DNA of 64,000 nt, taken from positions 28,622 to 92,621 of the forward strand of contig SXON01000119.1 of NCBI GenBank assembly GCA_005778355.1. The letters are read 5' to 3'. This DNA is from Pseudomonadota bacterium. GTDB lineage: Bacteria > Myxococcota_A > UBA796 > SXON01. The notes beneath the pieces are model-generated. The model saw only the letters and a list, made by a program, of their open reading frames with translations, searched no databases and had not been told where the DNA came from. This document shows positions 34,170-42,340 of this stretch, one piece after another (position 1 is the stretch's first letter; each line of letters begins with the position of its first letter). Made by a program: the position numbers and the translations under genes.

Positions 34170-35003
34170 TCATCGGCTGAGCGTCCCGCGCCACTGGTCC
34201 TTGGTCAGCGCGAGCTCGACCGGGAGGGCGACGGTGACGGTCTCGCCCTCGGCGAGATCTCGCTCGCCCACCCGCACGGGGTTGGCGTTGGCTTCTCGCC
34301 CGATCTCCGCCTCGTTGCCCCGCAGCAGAATGGCCAGTTGGCGACGGCTGATCTTCTTGTTGTCGGTGGTACCCGGCAGGCCGAGCTGGTCGCTCGTCGC
34401 CGCACCAGTGTCGCGACCGAGCACGCAACGTCGACCCTCGGGGAGCCCGACGCTGCCGAGCTTGCTCGACAGTCGCGCATAGTCGCGCTCGGTTTCTGGG
34501 CGCTCGGCGGGGCTCTCGTTCACGATCCGATCGCCACGCACGGTCACCTCGCCCTTGATCGGCGTGGCGCTCGCGACGTCGTCGAGGCGCTGACCCCAGA
34601 TCACCGCCGCGCCCGGGGGCACCTCGCGGTTCTCGTCGGGCACCCAGCGCACCGCCACGGTCTTTCGGTGGGTCACGCCGCGGCGGATCAGCTCCTCGTG
34701 GAGGACGGGCAAGACCTGCGCTCGAATCTCGGCCTCCATGGGGGCGAGCCCCGCGAGATCGACCTCGGCGAGGAAGAAGGTGTAGTGATTCCAGAGCCAG
34801 GGCGCGCCGTTGACGTCGAGCGGACGACAGCGGTCCATCATCGCGACCAGGGCGCTCCGAATGGCGAACGGGTCGAGGATCGACGTGGCAGGAACCGGAG
34901 TGAAGATGCCCCGCGCCTTCTCGAGCAAGCCGCTCGGTGACGGGCGAGGCACATTGGCGAAATCCACTTTGAACTTGTTGGGATCGCGGGTGGGCTCGAT
35001 CAC
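34170..35003 (-). CDS. FHA-domain protein with FhaA-type N-terminal domain
   Basis: 277 residues from a GTG that overlaps the preceding stop (GTGA). The N-terminus (GLLEKARGIFTPVPATSILDP..., ALVAMMDRCRPLDVNGAPW, LHEELIRRGV) resembles the DUF3662 domain of actinobacterial FhaA. The C-terminus (~195-270: RRCVLGRDTGAATSDQ, NKKISRRQLAIL, NPVRVGERDLAEGETV) is an FHA domain with the GR...SRRQ...N phosphothreonine-binding pattern. It probably docks phosphorylated partners of the kinase in the same operon. The annotation N-terminal to the GTG in this frame would overlap the next gene and is not used. Confidence 0.85.
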   Translation of the reverse strand: MIEPTRDPNKFKVDFANVPRPSPSGLLEKARGIFTPVPATSILDPFAIRSALVAMMDRCRPLDVNGAPWLWNHYTFFLAEVDLAGLAPMEAEIRAQVLPVLHEELIRRGVTHRKTVAVRWVPDENREVPPGAAVIWGQRLDDVASATPIKGEVTVRGDRIVNESPAERPETERDYARLSSKLGSVGLPEGRRCVLGRDTGAATSDQLGLPGTTDNKKISRRQLAILLRGNEAEIGREANANPVRVGERDLAEGETVTVALPVELALTKDQWRGTLSR

Positions 35004-35746
35004 TTGGCCTCCACCGGGACAGGGGTGCTGTTCTCGGGCGGGGCCTCGACGCGGAGCCGGATCGACGCGTCGTTGCCGTCGTGAAACTCGAGGAGGTCGC
35101 CCACGTGGAGGGGCACCCGGCCACTCGCGGTGAGTGCCGGGCGGCGCGGTGTGCCGTCGCGCGGGATGACGACCAGGAACTCTCCCTGAGCGCGCGACTC
35201 CACCTCGAAGCCGCTGCCCGCTCGTCGCAAGACGGCGGCACCACGGGACAACCAGCCCGCGGTCTCGGCGAGGACGATGTCGTTGGGGAGGCGGTTGTCG
35301 CCATGCCAGCGCCCCCGACCCATGCGCCACTCGCGACGGCCGGGGCCCACGGGGAAGCGATCGCCGTGGCGATCGCCCCCGTCGACCACCAGCACCGCCA
35401 CCACGGGGTCGGGGTCGTCGATCACCTCGAGTCCGTTCTTGTCGCCACGTGCCACGGTCCACCGGCGCACGGGCAAGTCGGCCGGGTCGACCCGCTCGTT
35501 CAAGAGTCGTGCGTCGATCTCCCTGTTGGTGGCGGGGTCTCTCACCCAGGCCCGGAGCGTCTCCAGCGAGCCGTCGGCGGCCGTCACCGCGATGAGCACC
35601 CCGGGAGGGAGAACCTGGTCGCCCTTTGCGTCGCGACGCGCCATGGCGAGGATCCCTCGGGCCGCGAGCGCGACGAGATCGGCCCGGCCGAGCTCCCCGT
35701 CGTTGTCGCGGCCAAGCACGCCCTTGAACTCCTCGAACCAGCGCAT
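35000..35746 (-). CDS. Second FHA-domain protein, divergent
   Basis: 248 residues. Residues ~1-100 (MRWFEEFKGVLGRDNDGEL, VLPPGVLIAVTAADGSLETL) resemble the same N-terminal domain as the following gene, suggesting an old duplication. Residues ~145-240 form an FHA-like beta-sandwich (WRMGRGRWHGDNRLPNDIVL, GWLSRGAAVLRRA, LHVGDLLEFHDG) in which the SRxH histidine is replaced. ATG 35746 follows a G-rich stretch that may serve as RBS. The stop overlaps the next FHA gene by four bases. Confidence 0.8.
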   Translation of the reverse strand: MRWFEEFKGVLGRDNDGELGRADLVALAARGILAMARRDAKGDQVLPPGVLIAVTAADGSLETLRAWVRDPATNREIDARLLNERVDPADLPVRRWTVARGDKNGLEVIDDPDPVVAVLVVDGGDRHGDRFPVGPGRREWRMGRGRWHGDNRLPNDIVLAETAGWLSRGAAVLRRAGSGFEVESRAQGEFLVVIPRDGTPRRPALTASGRVPLHVGDLLEFHDGNDASIRLRVEAPPENSTPVPVEAK

Positions 35747-35768
35747 GATGCCCCCTAACCCACGCTTT

Positions 35769-36422
35769 CTACGACAGATGCACCCCAGACAGCCCGTCGG
35801 CAAGGGCCCGGTCGCTGATGATCGCCGCGACCTCGGGAAGGTGCGCGTCGAAGAAGTGGCCGCACCCCCGTAGAACCCGCAACTCGGCGGGCGCGTTCCA
35901 CCCGGCCACCAGGGCCTCGACATCCCCGAAACCGCCAAACTCGTCGCGATCTCCGTGCACGAAAAGCGCCGGTTTGGTGCCGCCGACCAGCGCGTGACCC
36001 TCGAGCAACCGAACCGCAAGGCCCACGCCCACGAGGCGGGTGACCGAGGGATGCTGGAGGCCCACGCCGAGGCCGTACCGCGCCCCGAAGGAGAAGCCGG
36101 CCAGCAACAGCGGCGCGCCCTCGTGCCGAGCGGCCAGCCAGTCGATGGCGGCGCGGATGTCGTCCTGTTCCCCGTGGCCCTCGTCGTAGCTGCCCTCAGA
36201 CAGGCCGACGCCCCGGTAGTTGAAGCGAAGCGTCGGGAGACCGAGCTGTGCGAGCCCGCGCGCGATCCAGTAGACCACCTTGTTGTGCATGGTGCCGCCA
36301 TGGGCCGGATGCGGATGACAGACGACGGCGGCCTGCGGCCCCGCGGTGGGCGGCGGCCCCTCACCCGGGCGGTAAAGCACCTCGAGACGGCCGACCGGCC
36401 CGGCGATCCAGCTCTCGACCAA
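35769..36422 (-). CDS. Alpha/beta-hydrolase of the dienelactone-hydrolase / TEX30 type
   Basis: 217 residues from a TTG at 36422 with GAGG ten bases upstream, 11 bases after the GGDEF stop. The family pattern is complete: HPHPAHGGTMHNKVV (oxyanion His-rich loop), FNYRGVGLSEG, nucleophile AGFSFGARYG, VHGDRDEFG with the acid, and GCGHFFDAH with the His. Related proteins are annotated as hydrolases of unknown substrate. It sits between signalling genes without an obvious connection. The TTG start is the least certain part. Confidence 0.8.
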   Translation of the reverse strand: MVESWIAGPVGRLEVLYRPGEGPPPTAGPQAAVVCHPHPAHGGTMHNKVVYWIARGLAQLGLPTLRFNYRGVGLSEGSYDEGHGEQDDIRAAIDWLAARHEGAPLLLAGFSFGARYGLGVGLQHPSVTRLVGVGLAVRLLEGHALVGGTKPALFVHGDRDEFGGFGDVEALVAGWNAPAELRVLRGCGHFFDAHLPEVAAIISDRALADGLSGVHLS

Positions 36423-36433
36423 CGCGACGGTCC

Positions 36434-37528
36434 TCAGCGGGCGCTGAGCGTGGCCGCCACGACGCGGTTGCGACCGCCGTGCTTGGCCTCGAACAAGCAG
36501 GTGTCGGCGCGTCCGAGCCAGTCCCGGGCGCTCTCGCGCTCCACCGTCGCGCGGCTGCCATCGTCGCGCGCGGCCACGCCCCACTGGGCCACGCCCGCGC
36601 TGATCGTCACTTTGAGCCCGGCTGCGGTTCGCGACCAGTCGTGCCCCTGTACGTCGCGACGAATCCGCTCCGCCACCTCGAGGGCGTGGGCCTCGTCGGC
36701 ATGGTCGAGGAACATCACCAGCTCCTCCCCGCCGTAGCGGACCACCGGGTCGTTGTCGCGGACGCCGAACAAGAGGAGCCTCGCGACGCCGACCAGCACC
36801 TCGTCGCCGACGTGATGCCCGAAGCGGTCGTTCACCTGCTTGAAGTGGTCGATGTCGAAGAAGATGCAGGCCACCGGCGAGCGGGTGCGGATGCACTTGT
36901 CCATCAGGAGCGGCAGCTCCTCGTCGAGCCAGGTGCGCGTGAGCAAGCCGGTGAGCGGATCGCGGTTCTGCTGCTTCAGGCGCATCACCACGTTGGCGAG
37001 GTGCTCGATCTCCTCGAGCGAGAGCATCTCGAGGCGCAGCGACACGCCCCCGATCTCCAGGTGGTCGCCCGGCCGGAGCAGGGAGCGCTCAATCGGCTGA
37101 CCGTTCACTGAGGTGCCGTTGGTGGAGCCCAGGTCTTGCACGGTGATGCTCATGTCGTCGCCCACGGTCACGCGGGCGTGACGACGGGAGACGAGCGCAT
37201 CGGTGAGAATCAGGTCGGCGTTGTCGTCGCGACCGACGACGATCTCCTCGGCGTTGTGCAACGCGATGTAGGACAACATGTCGCGACCAGCCACGACGCG
37301 AAGCGTCGGTATCTCTACCCGGGTGCGCTGCGACAGGTTCTGCCGTCGCATCTTGCGGGTAACCTCGCCGACGTCGGCCTCGTTGATCGTCGTCGTGTGT
37401 CTCGGGGGCACTCGGCCGCCGGGCGCCTGGTCGCGGTAGGCCCCTCGCCCCTCGCTACGCCCGTCGCCCGGTGCGACCGAGCCGGTGGGCTCGGGCGGCT
37501 TGGGGGAGCGAGGCGGCGTGTTCGACAT
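36434..37528 (-). CDS. FHA-GGDEF diguanylate cyclase
   Basis: 364 residues. A disordered N-terminus is followed by a canonical FHA domain (~75-168: VVGRDDNADLILTDALVSRRHARV, DLGSTNGTSVNG) and a GGDEF domain (~185-360). The active-site motif is GGEEL (266-270), a catalytically competent variant, with an RxxD inhibitory site at Arg257-Asp260 exactly five residues before it. The enzyme should make c-di-GMP from GTP, with FHA binding to a phosphothreonine protein as the control. As the first gene of the cluster that includes a Ser/Thr kinase and phosphatase, it could link that pathway to c-di-GMP (inference). Confidence 0.93.
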   Translation of the reverse strand: MSNTPPRSPKPPEPTGSVAPGDGRSEGRGAYRDQAPGGRVPPRHTTTINEADVGEVTRKMRRQNLSQRTRVEIPTLRVVAGRDMLSYIALHNAEEIVVGRDDNADLILTDALVSRRHARVTVGDDMSITVQDLGSTNGTSVNGQPIERSLLRPGDHLEIGGVSLRLEMLSLEEIEHLANVVMRLKQQNRDPLTGLLTRTWLDEELPLLMDKCIRTRSPVACIFFDIDHFKQVNDRFGHHVGDEVLVGVARLLLFGVRDNDPVVRYGGEELVMFLDHADEAHALEVAERIRRDVQGHDWSRTAAGLKVTISAGVAQWGVAARDDGSRATVERESARDWLGRADTCLFEAKHGGRNRVVAATLSAR

Positions 37529-37567
37529 GGGAGAGGCGGGTCTTCCTGGAACGGGGTTGGAGATCGG

Positions 37568-39277
37568 CTACTCGCCCGGCAACTTGATGGCGGACAGCCA
37601 CGACTCGCGCACGAGGGCGCGCCGCGGATCGGTAGCCGCCCGCAAGGCGAATTTCAACTCGGAATTGGGTGTCGAGGCAAGTCGCACGCCGCGCTCGATG
37701 ATGTTGCCGTCGCGCGCGAGCAGTACGCGCACGGCGCGGTCGGCACCGAGATCGCGAAGGCGGTCGCCCAGGCCTGCCGGATCGACGCGTTCGCCATCGA
37801 GGGCCAGGAGCTCGTCGCCCGGCGCCAGCAACGAGGCGCAGGGGCCATCTTCACGCACAGCCGTCACCGAGCATCCCGACAGCTCGATCCCGAGCCAGCC
37901 ACCCGGCTTGCCCGGCACGGCCACCAGGTCGATGCCGGCGTGGTCGAGTGTTGCTTCCACCGCCACCTCGTCGGTCCCCCGCACGTGCGCCGCGAACCAA
38001 CGTTCGAAGTCCCCGTCGGCCCCTGCGATGTCGCGGCAGATCCGCTCCAGCTCCCCAGTCGGGTAACCCACGCCTTGCCGACCCCAGCCTTGCCACAGGC
38101 GCCGGAGAACCTCGTCGGTGCCGAATTTTCCGGCAGTGCGGTGGCGCAACTCGAGGTCGAGGCACATGACCACCACGCCCCCCTTAAGGTAGTAGCTCAC
38201 GGCGCTATTGCCGAGATCTTCGCTGGCCCGGTAGAGCTTGATCCACGCGTCGAAGCTTCCGTCTTCCAGAGACTGGTGACGCCGCCCAGGTGCTTGCCGC
38301 AGGCGATGCACACTCTCGGCCAGCCGAGCAAGGTACCGGTCGCGACTGACACAGCCCGAGAGGTAGGCGACGCGCTCCTCGTAGTACACCGTGCCGCCCT
38401 CGAGCCACCAGAGGTCGCGCGTGTAGTGCTCATTGGCGTAGTCGAAACGGGGTCCCAGCTCCTCGGGGTGAATGCGCTTGACGTTCCAGGCGTGGAAATG
38501 TTCGTGCGCCGCGAGGGTCACGAACTCCTCCCAGCCTTTCGCCTCGGCAAAACCGAGCCTGGGCCGCAAGAGCACCGAGCTGGTCTTGTGCTCCAAACCC
38601 CCGTGCCCATTCTTCACGTGAATCGTGATGAACTGGTATCGAACATAAGGAAACTGCTCACCAAATAGGTGTGCGGCGGTGGTGCACACCCGTTGGAGGT
38701 CCTTCGCCATACGCCCGAGGTCGGCGTTGTGACCGGGCTCAACGTAGTGCTCGTGGGGCACGCCCAGCGCCTCGAAGTGTGACGTCTCCCAGCGACCCAC
38801 GGCCACGGGGCTGTCCATCAGCGTGTCGAGGTCGGGCGCCGTCCACCGCGCAACGCGGTCCTCGCTCGACTCGCCGAGCGGGCACACCGCCGTGTGACCC
38901 TCGGGCACCTCCACCTCGAGCGATGCCGCCCCTTGGCCCGGCGCATACACCAGCAGATTGCTCGGCAGGAAGAAGGCGAGTGACTCGTCGAGGAAGGCGG
39001 TGCGCACCGTCTTGTCGCGCCCGTACACGTCGTACTCGAGCGTCGCCGGGCCCCGCACGCGCCAGCGATTTCGACTCTCGCGACGCACCGGCACCGGGGT
39101 TCCACCCTGGTGCGCGTGGATATCGCGGGCAAAGCGCGCGAACTCGCGCATGAGGTAGGACCCGGGTGCCCAGGAGGGAAAAACCACCTCCTCGACGCCC
39201 GCGGGGAGTTCCACGCTCACGTGGAACCGGTGACCGCCGCGATCGGCGAGCGTGATGCGGTAACGAACGTTGTCCAT
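37568..39277 (-). CDS. M61 glycyl-aminopeptidase-family metallopeptidase with PDZ domain
   Basis: 569 residues. An N-terminal M61 beta domain (VSVELPAGVEEVVFPSWAPG, YLMREFARFARDI) precedes the zinc peptidase, with HEHFH at 258-262 and Glu293 in WLEGGTVYYEE as third ligand. Near the end a PDZ domain (~455-545: GGWLGIELSGCSVTAVREDGP, LAPGDELLALDGE) fits the family. Relatives cleave N-terminal Gly or Ala from peptides. There is no signal peptide. ATG 39277 begins MDNVRYRITL, matching the family; the open frame upstream is antisense to the glycosyltransferase. It is divergent from that gene over 48 bases. Confidence 0.9.
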   Translation of the reverse strand: MDNVRYRITLADRGGHRFHVSVELPAGVEEVVFPSWAPGSYLMREFARFARDIHAHQGGTPVPVRRESRNRWRVRGPATLEYDVYGRDKTVRTAFLDESLAFFLPSNLLVYAPGQGAASLEVEVPEGHTAVCPLGESSEDRVARWTAPDLDTLMDSPVAVGRWETSHFEALGVPHEHYVEPGHNADLGRMAKDLQRVCTTAAHLFGEQFPYVRYQFITIHVKNGHGGLEHKTSSVLLRPRLGFAEAKGWEEFVTLAAHEHFHAWNVKRIHPEELGPRFDYANEHYTRDLWWLEGGTVYYEERVAYLSGCVSRDRYLARLAESVHRLRQAPGRRHQSLEDGSFDAWIKLYRASEDLGNSAVSYYLKGGVVVMCLDLELRHRTAGKFGTDEVLRRLWQGWGRQGVGYPTGELERICRDIAGADGDFERWFAAHVRGTDEVAVEATLDHAGIDLVAVPGKPGGWLGIELSGCSVTAVREDGPCASLLAPGDELLALDGERVDPAGLGDRLRDLGADRAVRVLLARDGNIIERGVRLASTPNSELKFALRAATDPRRALVRESWLSAIKLPGE

Positions 39278-39325
39278 CGAAACCGCGGCTATCCAGGTCG
39301 TCGCGTTGCGACCGATGCACCCGTG

Positions 39326-40867
39326 ATGGTGCCCAAGAACGGCTTCCGTCCCCGGGACCGCGTGGAGCGGCTCGCCGTGGGCAGGGCGATGCTTGGCCGC
39401 GACGCCTTCCCCGCCGACGAGGACGGTCTTGCTGCTGCGTGCCTCGACGTGCGTGAACCGGGACCGCGGCGCGTGGGCCCGCGGGTCACCGTGCTCATCT
39501 GCACCTACAACCGCTTGAAACTGCTGCCGGAAGCCGTGGCCAGCGCGCGCGCGCAGGATTGGCCAGTGGAAATCGTCGTGGTTGACGACGGATCCACCGA
39601 TGGCACGGCGGAGTGGTTGGGCCAGCAGGGTGACCTTCGCGTGATCCGCCAGGTGACCAACCAGGGCAAGCCAGCGGCACTCGAGGCGGGGATGGCAGCC
39701 GCCACCGGCGAGGCCGTGCTGGTGCTGGACGACGACGATCTCTGTTTCCCCGGCACCGTCCGCGTGCTCGCCGACGCGCTCTTCGAGCGTCCCGACGCCG
39801 TGGCCGCCTGGGGCGACACGCTCGTGTTCGACCACGCCACGCGCGAGGTCGTCGACTACCGAGTCGCGACCCGAGTACCCCAGACCTACAGCCGCCGCGC
39901 CGTCTTGTGCACCATCCCGGCGCTGCCCGGCGCCACCCTGGTGAGGCTGTCCGCGCAGCGACGGCTCGACCCCTTCGATCCGTCGCTGGTGCGCGGTCAG
40001 GACATGGACCACTACCTGCGCCTCTCCGCGCTCGGCCCCGTGGTGACCGTCCCGTTGCCTGTGCTGGCATACCGCCGTCACGACGGTCTGCGCGGCTCCG
40101 CGGCTGGCCAGTGGCAGAAGCACAAGGACCCCGCCGAGCACCGGCGCCGTTTCCTCGCCTGCGTCCAGCCCGTCTTCCGGCGGCGATGGCGCGACAGCTG
40201 CCACGACCGTAGCGAGGGCTTTGCATGGGCGCTTGGCCTGGTGGAACGAGAGCTCCCGGTCGACGCGCAGCTCGAACTCCGGCGGTGGGCACCGCCCTAC
40301 ACGGCGCACGAGGCCTGGGTCCGAGGGCGAGCCGGCATGCCCAGCGTCGCGACCCGACGGGAGTCGGTGCTCGTGATCGACGACGGTGACGACGGCGCCC
40401 TCGAGGCCTGCCTCGCCGCCCTGCCGGACGGCGTGGCCCTGGAGGTGGTCTGCCCCCGACCGCGTGACACCATCGGCCTCGCGCAGATCTTCTGGCCCGG
40501 GAGTTACCGCGCCGCCAACGTCATTCGCGAGACACGCGCAACGCGCTTCGCCCTCACGTCGTCGCCCGGCTGGATCTCGCCGACCTTCGACGCGAGCGAG
40601 TTGCCCCCGCTGCCTGCGGCCGACGCCGCCTACGCCCTGGCCGCCGCGCGGGGCTGGCCGCTCCCATCGCGCGAACGCGCCGTGCGCGGGTCGAGGCTCC
40701 ACCCCTTCGCGCAGGCCTGTCACGACGCGGCAACCCACCCGCTCCCGGCGGCCCTCGCGCCCGCGATGGCGGTCCTCCGCGCCCACGGAGCGTGGACGCC
40801 CGGCCGCATGCTCGCGGAGCGCTTGATGGCCAAGGCCGAGCCTACGCCGCCGCCAGCACCACCATAG
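39326..40867 (+). CDS. Family 2 glycosyltransferase with an extra C-terminal domain
   Basis: 513 residues. The GT-A catalytic domain spans ~50-270: VTVLICTYNRLKLLPEAV, EIVVVDDGSTDGT, NQGKPAALEAGMAAATGEAVLVLDDDD (the DxD region) and an acceptor region ending in AYRRHDGLRGSAAGQW. A further ~240 residues (ESVLVIDDGDDGALEACLAALPDG, GLAQIFWPGSYRAANVIRE) are unassigned but have an alternating alpha/beta pattern that could be a second, donor-free GT-like domain. No membrane helix. The ATG at 39326 keeps the whole domain; an adjacent GTG at 39323 is equivalent. Overlaps the opposing transporter gene by 26 bases at the 3' ends. Confidence 0.85.
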   Translation: MVPKNGFRPRDRVERLAVGRAMLGRDAFPADEDGLAAACLDVREPGPRRVGPRVTVLICTYNRLKLLPEAVASARAQDWPVEIVVVDDGSTDGTAEWLGQQGDLRVIRQVTNQGKPAALEAGMAAATGEAVLVLDDDDLCFPGTVRVLADALFERPDAVAAWGDTLVFDHATREVVDYRVATRVPQTYSRRAVLCTIPALPGATLVRLSAQRRLDPFDPSLVRGQDMDHYLRLSALGPVVTVPLPVLAYRRHDGLRGSAAGQWQKHKDPAEHRRRFLACVQPVFRRRWRDSCHDRSEGFAWALGLVERELPVDAQLELRRWAPPYTAHEAWVRGRAGMPSVATRRESVLVIDDGDDGALEACLAALPDGVALEVVCPRPRDTIGLAQIFWPGSYRAANVIRETRATRFALTSSPGWISPTFDASELPPLPAADAAYALAAARGWPLPSRERAVRGSRLHPFAQACHDAATHPLPAALAPAMAVLRAHGAWTPGRMLAERLMAKAEPTPPPAPP

Positions 40868-42296
40868 TCACGATTGCTGCGCACGCGAAGTTCAGGATTA
40901 CACCGGCGAAGGCCATGTCGGACGCGCGAACGCCGCCCGCCTCGGCGGCAATGGCGTTCGGCGGCGTGCCCACGGCCAATGTGAAGTCACAGGAGGCGGC
41001 GATCGTCGCCGGGATCATCCACGCCAGGGGGTTCGCGCCGCTGGCCGCCGCCCCGGCCGCCAGCAAGGGGAGGACCACCTGCGTGGTGGCGGTGTTGGAC
41101 GTGAACGCCGACAAGAACGCCACCGACACGCTGATCAGCAGTGTGCGCGACACGTCCCCAAGCTCACCGAGTGACGACGTTGCTCCCGCCACCCACTCGG
41201 TCAGCCCCGAGCTCTGGATGCCGCTCGCCATCGCGAAACCGCCGCCCAAGAGCGTGAGCACCGACCAGGGCAGGGCGCGGGCGGTCCTCTTCCAGGACAA
41301 CAAGAACGCGCCCTCGTCGCTCTTGCCGGGGATGAGGAAGAGCACGAGCGCGGCTGCCATGGCCACGAAGCCGTCATCGACCTTTCGCGGCAGGAGCTTG
41401 CCCCACCCGGGCACGACGGCCCAGCCGAGATCGATGTCGGCCCGGGTGACCCACAGCGCGAAACATGCGCCGATCACCGCCAGGACGGCACGTTCGCCCC
41501 GCTGCCACTCGGGCCAGCTGGGTGCCGAGATGGGCTCGTCGGGCGACTCGGGCAAACGCAGGGTGAACCGGTTGACCACCAGCCACGCCACCGGCAGCGC
41601 GAGGCACACGAAGGGCACGCCCACTTGCATCCACTCTAGGAAGCTCACTGGGTGGCCGGCCTTCGCCGCGAGGCCCGCGAAAACCGCGTTCGGTGCGGTG
41701 CCCACCAGCGTCGCGACCCCGCCGATGCTGCAGGCGTAGGCCAAGGACAGCGTGAAGGCCGAGCGCACCCGCTCGCTGGCCGACACCCGGGTGGCGAGCG
41801 CCAGCGCCAGCGGCAACATCATCACCATCGTGCCGGTGTTGGACACGAACCCCGACACCAGCGCGGTGGCCACCATCAGCGCCAGCACCACGCGGTCGGG
41901 ACGCTGCCGGACCCAGGACGGGCGCAACAACATCGCCACGAGACGGCGGTGCAGCCCCACCTCCTCCATGGCGTGGCCGAGCACGAAGCCGCCGAGCATC
42001 AGGAAAAGCAGGGGATCGGCGTAGCCCGGCGCCACCTCGGCGGTGCTCATCACCCCGAGGAGCGGGAAGGCCACCAGCGGCAGCATCGCCACCACCGTGG
42101 CCGGGAGCACGCCGCCGAGCCACCAGAGCGCCATCAAAAGCGCCACCGCCCCGGCGCGTTTCCCGGGCTCGCTGAGCCCCTCGGGCGTGGGTCCGAGGAT
42201 GATCGCGGTCGCGATGGCTACGCCCCCGGCCACGCCCCCCAGGCGCCAGCCCGCCTTCTCCCGCAGCCCGTCCCACGCCTCGAGCACTCGCAACAT
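40842..42296 (-). CDS. DASS/SLC13-family anion:sodium symporter
   Basis: A 484-residue polytopic inner-membrane carrier with about 11 helices. The two SNT signature loops that hold substrate and sodium are present: SGFVSNTGTMVMMLPLALAL and SAFTSNTATTQVVLPLLAAG. CDFTLAVGTPPNAIA near the end is also typical. The family imports di- and tricarboxylates, sulfate or phosphate with sodium; the anion is not predictable. I chose ATG 42296 (MLRVLEAW); a GTG 18 bases upstream is the alternative. It is divergent from the large repeat-protein gene, 44 bases apart. Confidence 0.9.
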   Translation of the reverse strand: MLRVLEAWDGLREKAGWRLGGVAGGVAIATAIILGPTPEGLSEPGKRAGAVALLMALWWLGGVLPATVVAMLPLVAFPLLGVMSTAEVAPGYADPLLFLMLGGFVLGHAMEEVGLHRRLVAMLLRPSWVRQRPDRVVLALMVATALVSGFVSNTGTMVMMLPLALALATRVSASERVRSAFTLSLAYACSIGGVATLVGTAPNAVFAGLAAKAGHPVSFLEWMQVGVPFVCLALPVAWLVVNRFTLRLPESPDEPISAPSWPEWQRGERAVLAVIGACFALWVTRADIDLGWAVVPGWGKLLPRKVDDGFVAMAAALVLFLIPGKSDEGAFLLSWKRTARALPWSVLTLLGGGFAMASGIQSSGLTEWVAGATSSLGELGDVSRTLLISVSVAFLSAFTSNTATTQVVLPLLAAGAAASGANPLAWMIPATIAASCDFTLAVGTPPNAIAAEAGGVRASDMAFAGVILNFACAAIVTMVVLAAA

Positions 42297-42328
42297 GCGG
42301 CGGGAGCCTCGCACGCCCGGCCCCGCGC

Positions 42329-42334
42329 TACAAT
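42329..42334 (+). promoter_or_regulatory. TACAAT -10 box six bases before the ATG
   Basis: TACAAT is one change from TATAAT and lies six bases before the start at 42341 with no Shine-Dalgarno between, as expected for a leaderless mRNA. No -35 is evident at 17-18 bases. Confidence 0.5.
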
Positions 42335-42340
42335 GCCCGG

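Noticed and set aside
39278..40786. Upstream extension of the M61 peptidase gene
   Set aside because: Antisense of the glycosyltransferase gene, with low-complexity Arg/Gly/His-rich translation typical of shadow frames in GC-rich DNA.
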